Assembly (NCBI GenBank): GCA_036502625.1
Contig: DASXYG010000070.1
Location: 89,221-153,220, forward strand
Length of the DNA: 64,000 nt
Direction: 5' to 3'
DNA from: DASXYG01 sp036502625
Lineage (GTDB): Bacteria; Actinomycetota; Actinomycetes; Streptosporangiales; Streptosporangiaceae
The notes under the pieces are model-generated. The model did not search any database. It was given only the letters and a program-made list of their open reading frames with translations, and was not told the origin of the DNA. The position numbers and the translations under genes were made by a program. Of the stretch, positions 59,843 to 64,000 are shown piece after piece (position 1 is the stretch's first letter; each line of letters opens with the position of its first letter).

Positions 59843-60166
59843 TTACGAGCGGATCTCGGGGCGGTGATCCAATTCGTCTTTCCCCTCGCCAGGCTCGGGG
59901 AGGTATTCGTCGAACCGGGAGTTGTCCGGCTCGCGGCCGCCGTTGGCGAACACCACCGAGATGTACGGCAGGAAGATCGCTCCGGCCGCGGCGAACCAGC
60001 GCCACGGATTCGGCAGGAAGATCACCAGGATGACGCAGACCGTACGGATCCCCATCGAGATCAGATAGCGGCGCTGGCGGCGGTCGATGTCGTCGGACAT
60101 GGGCCGCTGCGCGTCGGTGACGGTGTGGACCGCGGCCGACCGTCGGGGTAGATGGAGCGATCGCAC
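59843..60166 (-). CDS. DUF3099 membrane protein
   Basis: A 107-residue DUF3099 protein. HTVTDAQRPMSDDIDRRQRRYL (in part; about 14-35) is the family start, and SMGIRTVCVILVIFLPNPWRW covers the first membrane helix. A second helix (about 58-72) and a polar tail follow. The family is common in actinobacteria and has no known function. The GTG at 60164-60166 is used. It is divergent from fabG, with 169 bases between. Confidence 0.87.
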   Translation of the reverse strand: MRSLHLPRRSAAVHTVTDAQRPMSDDIDRRQRRYLISMGIRTVCVILVIFLPNPWRWFAAAGAIFLPYISVVFANGGREPDNSRFDEYLPEPGEGKDELDHRPEIRS

Positions 60167-60335
60167 ACCCCAACCGTAAGCCCGCCGCGGCCGGGCGGCG
60201 CACCCGGGCCACCGAAGCGTGTCCGCGCGGGCAGCCCCGGGCCCGCGGCGTACGCCACACCGCCAACCCGCCGGTATGCCGATACGCTCACACCCGGCAA
60301 TCCGACAACCCCTGGCGCCGAGGAGTACCTAGTCG

Positions 60336-61040
60336 ATGAGTCGTTCCGTCCTGGTCACCGGAGGCAACCGCGGCATCGGGCTGGCGATCGCCCGCGCGCT
60401 GGCCGAAGCGGGCGACAAGGTCGCCGTGACGTACCGGAGCGGTGAGCCGCCCGAGGGCCTGCTCGGCGTGCGGTGCGACGTCACCGACGCCGAGTCCGTC
60501 GACGCGGCCTTCAAGGAGGTCGAGGCGGCGCACGGGCCGGTGGAGGTGCTGGTCGCCAACGCGGGCGTGAACCGCGACCAGCTCCTCGCGCTGCTGAAGG
60601 AGGAGGACTTCGCCGCGGTCCTCGACACCAACCTCACGGGCGTCTACCGCGTCGCCAAGCGCGCCGTGCGCCCGATGATGCGCGCCCGGTTCGGCCGCAT
60701 CATCATGATCTCCTCGGTGGTGGGGCTGCTCGGCTCGGCGGGCCAGGCCAACTACGCGGCGTCCAAGGCCGGTCAGGTGGGCCTGGCGCGGTCGCTGGCG
60801 CGCGAGCTGGCGTCGCGCAAGATCACCGTGAACGTCGTCGCGCCCGGCTTCGTGAAGTCGGAGATGACCGACGCGCTCGGCGAGGACCGCCAGGCGGAGA
60901 TCGTCAAGCAGGTGCCGCTCGGCCGCATCGCCGAGCCCGACGAGGTGGCCGCGATCGTGCGGTTCCTCGCCGGCGACGACGCGGCGTACATCACCGGCGC
61001 GGTCATCCCCGTCGACGGCGGCCTCGGCATGGGCCACTGA
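60336..61040 (+). CDS. fabG: 3-oxoacyl-[acyl-carrier-protein] reductase
   Basis: A 234-residue short-chain dehydrogenase that reduces beta-ketoacyl chains with NADPH in type II fatty acid synthesis. VTGGNRGIGLAIARAL (about 7-22) is the nucleotide-binding loop, LVANAGVN follows, and the catalytic Ser-Tyr-Lys set is in ISSVVGLLGSAGQANYAASKAG. VIPVDGGLGMGH ends the protein. The arrangement fabG then fabI matches the mabA-inhA pair of mycobacteria and relatives. The ATG at 60336 is preceded by GGAGTACC. Confidence 0.95.
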   Translation: MSRSVLVTGGNRGIGLAIARALAEAGDKVAVTYRSGEPPEGLLGVRCDVTDAESVDAAFKEVEAAHGPVEVLVANAGVNRDQLLALLKEEDFAAVLDTNLTGVYRVAKRAVRPMMRARFGRIIMISSVVGLLGSAGQANYAASKAGQVGLARSLARELASRKITVNVVAPGFVKSEMTDALGEDRQAEIVKQVPLGRIAEPDEVAAIVRFLAGDDAAYITGAVIPVDGGLGMGH

Positions 61041-61087
61041 CGCGGTACGACCCGGACACACGAGACGAGAACGAGGGCAGAGGCAGC

Positions 61088-61855
61088 ATGGGTCTTCTCG
61101 ACGGCAAGCGCATCCTGGTGACGGGTGTGCTCACCGAGGCGTCGATCGCGTACGCAACCGCGCGGATCGCCCAGGAGCAGGGCGCGCAGGTGGTGCTGAG
61201 CGGGTTCGGGCGCGGACTGTCGATCACGAAGCGGATCGCGAAGCGGCTTCCGGCCGAGCCGCCGGTCCTCGAGCTCGATGTCACCGACGACGAGCACATG
61301 GCCAGCCTCGCCGAGCGGATGCGCGAGCACGTCGACGGGCTCGACGGCGTCGTCCACTCGATCGGGTTCGCGCCGCAGAACGCCATGGGCGACGGGTTCA
61401 CCGAGGTGCCGTGGTCGGACGCCTCGGTGGCGATGCAGGTGTCGGCGTGGTCGCTGGCCGCGCTGACCCAGGCGTGCCGCCCGCTGTTCGGCGAGCGCGC
61501 CTCGGTCGTCGGGCTCGACTTCGACGCGACCGTCGCGTGGCCGGTCTACGGCTGGATGGGCGCGGCGAAGGCCACGCTCGAGGCGGTGTGCCGCTATGTG
61601 GCCCGCGACCTCGGCAAGGAGGGCGTGCGCGTCAACCTGGTGTCGGCCGGGCCGCTGCGCACGATGGCGATGAAGTCGATCCCCGGCTCGGAGCAGTTCG
61701 AGGAGGCCTGGGGCCAGCGCGCGCCGCTGGGCTGGGACGTCAACGACACCGAGCCTGCGGGCAAGGCCATCGCGGCGCTGCTGTCCGACTGGTTCCCCGC
61801 CACCACCGGCGAGATCGTGCACGTCGACGGCGGCTACCACGCCGTGGGCGCCTGA
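61088..61855 (+). CDS. fabI: Enoyl-[acyl-carrier-protein] reductase (InhA-type)
   Basis: A 255-residue NADH-dependent enoyl reductase completing each fatty-acid elongation cycle. LLDGKRILVTGVLTEASIAYA (in part) shows the InhA-type N-terminus with the enlarged loop. VHSIGFAPQNAMGD, AWPVYGWMGAAKATLEAVCRY (catalytic Tyr and Lys in part) and VSAGPLRTMAMKSIPG follow the family. The Tyr of Y-x6-K is in VYGWMGAAK. It is 47 bases after fabG and in the same operon. The start is ATG 61088. In mycobacteria the protein is the isoniazid target. Confidence 0.95.
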   Translation: MGLLDGKRILVTGVLTEASIAYATARIAQEQGAQVVLSGFGRGLSITKRIAKRLPAEPPVLELDVTDDEHMASLAERMREHVDGLDGVVHSIGFAPQNAMGDGFTEVPWSDASVAMQVSAWSLAALTQACRPLFGERASVVGLDFDATVAWPVYGWMGAAKATLEAVCRYVARDLGKEGVRVNLVSAGPLRTMAMKSIPGSEQFEEAWGQRAPLGWDVNDTEPAGKAIAALLSDWFPATTGEIVHVDGGYHAVGA

Positions 61856-61858
61856 CCG

Positions 61859-63865
61859 CTACTCCTCGTACGCCTCCGCTTCCTCGGCCTCCGGCTCCGC
61901 CTCGGCCGCCGGGTCCACGACGTTCTCCTTGAGCAGCGGGACCAGGCGGGTCAGGCGGGGCCGCTCGCCGACGTTCTTCACCGCGCGGGCCAGCGCCGGG
62001 CCGGCCGCGTGCACCACGGAGAGGTGGTGGCGGGCGCGGGTGAGCGCGGTGTAGACCAGCGGGCGGGACAGCATTCCGCCGGCCTCGCCGGTGAACACGC
62101 CCACGACGGCGCCCCACTCCGAGCCCTGCGCGCGGTGCACCGTCAGCGCCCAGCCGTGCAGCAGGTCGCCGAGGAACTTCCGGCGTACGGTCACCGGGCC
62201 CGCGGTGAAGACGACCTGGAGGCCGCCCTCGCCGTCGGTGCCGCTGACGAGGCCGACCTCGCCGTTGGCGAACCCCTCGTCGACGTGGTTGGCGGTGGCC
62301 ACGACGCGGTCGCCGACGTCGAACCCGGCATGCTCGCCCGCACCCGGGTTCAGCTTCGCCTTCAGCGCCTTGTTCAGCTCCTTCGTGCCCGCCGGGCCGC
62401 GGTGGACCGGCGTGACCACCTGGATGTCCTCCGGCTGGATGCTCAGGGCGCGGGGGATGGAGTCGGTGACGAGCTGCACGACGCGGTGGGCCGCCTCGGC
62501 GGACTCGCGCGCCGGGACGATCACCACCTCCTTCTCCGGCGACGGGACCGGGACGAGGTCGCCGCCGCGCACGGCCGTGGCGAGCTTCGCGATGTCGCCG
62601 CCCTCGCGCTGGCGGTAGAGCTTGGTCAGCTCCGTCACGGGGACGGTGCCGGACGCGATGATGTCGGCGAGGACGCGGCCCGCGCCGATGGACGGGAGCT
62701 GCGCGGGGTCGCCGACCAGCAGGAGGTGGGAGCCTTCGGCGCAGGCGTCGAGGAGCGCGGCGCACAGCTCGGCGTCGAGCATGGACGCCTCGTCGACCAC
62801 GATCAGCTCGGCCTCGACCGGCCAGTCGGGGCCGCGGCTGAACGCGCCGGTGGTGCCCTGCGCGCCGAGCAGCCGGTGGAGCGTGGACGCCGGGGCGCCG
62901 GTCAGCTCCTCCAGGCGCTTCGCGGCGCGGCCGGTCGGGGCGGCGAGGGCGACGTCGAGCCCCTGGGAACGGGTGAGCTCGACGATGGCCGCGACCGTAC
63001 GGCTCTTGCCTGTGCCGGGGCCGCCGGTGAGGACGCTCACGCCGAACGCCGCGGCGGCGAGGACGGCATGGCGCTGGGTGTCGTCGAGGCCCTCGGAGGC
63101 GGCGACCACGGCCTCCTCGTCCGACAGGGGCTCGGACTCCGCGACCAGGCGGGCGATGCCCTCGGCGATGGTCTCCTCGGCGTCGGCGTAGCGCGCCAGG
63201 GTGACGAGGGGGCGGTCGCCGGTGTCGTCGAGGCGGGCGGTGCCGTCTTCGAGCGCGGCCTCCACGGCGGCGCGGCCGTCGGCGAAGTTGAACTGGCCGA
63301 CGCCGGAGGCGACCTGGGCGGCCGGCTGCGCGGTGTGGCCCTCGCGGGCGGCGCGGCTCAGGAGGTGGGCGACCAGCGCGCGCCCGCGCCGCGGGTCGGC
63401 GGGGTCGGCGGCGGCGCCGAGCACCTGGCGGGCGAAGTAGTCGGCCTGCTCGGGCTTGGCGGCCGGGAGCGACAGGAACAGCCACGGGTTGGCGCGCAGC
63501 CGGTCGGCCGCCCCCGCCCCGAGCTCCCGTACGGCCGCGCCCGCGAACCGGGCGGGCACCCGCGCGGGCACGAACAGCTCGACGGCCTCGTACGCCGGCA
63601 TGGCGTTGGCGAACGCCTCCGCGAGCTTCTCCGCCCGCTTCTCCGCGATCGAGTCGATCTTCGCGAGCCGCTCGGCCGTGACATCGTCGGGCACGAGGAT
63701 CCCCGCGTCGGCGATGCGCCCCGCCGTGGTCTCCCCGACCCCCGGCCAGAGGTTGGCCGCACAGAACTCCGCGAGCACCCGCCCAGCAGGCAACCCGGCA
63801 GCGGCCTCCTCAACCGGCGTACGCGAGGAGGTCCCGTCATCAGTATCGGTAGCTGTATCCGTCAT
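61859..63865 (-). CDS. recD2: RecD2-like SF1B DNA helicase
   Basis: A 668-residue helicase. The N-terminal helix-hairpin-helix region (about 40-90: LWPGVGETTAGRIADAGI) is as in RecD2. The ATPase core begins with Walker A LTGGPGTGKSRT (279-290), then APTGRAAKRLEEL, Walker B LIVVDEASMLD (about 340) and VGDPAQLPSIGAGRVLADI. The UvrD-type C-terminal domain has LTVHRAQGSEWGAV (about 600). It unwinds 5' to 3' on DNA. The C-terminus is acidic. The ATG at 63863-63865 has no good Shine-Dalgarno sequence. It is convergent with fabI, 3 bases away. RecD2 acts without RecBC; its exact task here is unproven. Confidence 0.9.
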   Translation of the reverse strand: MTDTATDTDDGTSSRTPVEEAAAGLPAGRVLAEFCAANLWPGVGETTAGRIADAGILVPDDVTAERLAKIDSIAEKRAEKLAEAFANAMPAYEAVELFVPARVPARFAGAAVRELGAGAADRLRANPWLFLSLPAAKPEQADYFARQVLGAAADPADPRRGRALVAHLLSRAAREGHTAQPAAQVASGVGQFNFADGRAAVEAALEDGTARLDDTGDRPLVTLARYADAEETIAEGIARLVAESEPLSDEEAVVAASEGLDDTQRHAVLAAAAFGVSVLTGGPGTGKSRTVAAIVELTRSQGLDVALAAPTGRAAKRLEELTGAPASTLHRLLGAQGTTGAFSRGPDWPVEAELIVVDEASMLDAELCAALLDACAEGSHLLLVGDPAQLPSIGAGRVLADIIASGTVPVTELTKLYRQREGGDIAKLATAVRGGDLVPVPSPEKEVVIVPARESAEAAHRVVQLVTDSIPRALSIQPEDIQVVTPVHRGPAGTKELNKALKAKLNPGAGEHAGFDVGDRVVATANHVDEGFANGEVGLVSGTDGEGGLQVVFTAGPVTVRRKFLGDLLHGWALTVHRAQGSEWGAVVGVFTGEAGGMLSRPLVYTALTRARHHLSVVHAAGPALARAVKNVGERPRLTRLVPLLKENVVDPAAEAEPEAEEAEAYEE

Positions 63866-64000
63866 CAAGGAAAACGCTAGTCCACCCCACCCCCACCCCC
63901 GCACGTTATCCACAACCCAATTCCCAACCCCCACTCCCAAGACCCCCCCAAACCCCTCCCACAGACCACATCCCACCGCACCCCACCCGCCATTCACCCG

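Overview
The window is very GC-rich (roughly 70 percent or more in most genes), with dense, overlapping genes and GTG starts. It carries marker families of filamentous actinobacteria: a conservon (sensor kinase, roadblock, DUF742, GTPase), a ShbA/SigD-type sigma factor with an RsdA-like anti-sigma factor, DUF3099, and a mabA-inhA type fabG-fabI pair. I infer a chromosomal segment from an actinomycete such as Streptosporangiales (Actinomadura-like); the genus cannot be fixed from sequence reading alone.

Region 1-15 kb looks accessory. At the left edge a translationally coupled minus-strand operon encodes a superinfection-immunity-type membrane protein, a lytic transglycosylase/NlpC-P60 hydrolase, a helix-turn-helix protein and a P-loop protein cut by the window edge; this resembles part of a conjugative element. 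Next come a TrmB-LuxR-type regulator followed by a very short peptide gene and a terminator, then a 3009-residue secreted RHS/YD-repeat polymorphic toxin with its presumed immunity gene, both AT-richer at the toxin end, then decayed sequence. A tRNA cluster (transcribed Gly-Cys-Val) closes this region.

Region 15-27 kb is mostly core metabolism and regulation: a metal-dependent cyclase, a GAF-domain regulator, propionyl-CoA synthetase, a crotonase with a duplicated 3' end, an isochorismatase-like hydrolase, a sirohydrochlorin chelatase-like protein, and a complete four-gene conservon.

Region 27-48 kb is an exopolysaccharide locus: priming glycosylphosphotransferase, polymerase with a fused chain-length-type domain, a separate Wzz-like protein, GT4 and GT2 glycosyltransferases, a flippase, two deacetylases, a lipoprotein and two FemAB/GNAT-type transferases. 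It is interrupted by sigma/anti-sigma genes, an XdhC-like protein, a TenA-like protein and a DUF2470 protein, and it contains a cytochrome P450 that lacks the K-helix ExxR motif, like the conservon-linked CYP157 family.

Region 48-64 kb is mixed: amidohydrolase, a MocR/YczE divergent pair with operator-like direct repeats, a GNAT, a TRIC-type channel, an APC permease, a membrane-anchored receiver-like protein, a pair of paralogous membrane proteins, a lipase, moaA, a mobA-like gene, DUF3099, fabG-fabI and a RecD2-like helicase. Three hairpins with a shared loop sequence lie between DUF3099 and a small conserved protein gene. No rRNA, CRISPR array or intact insertion sequence was seen.
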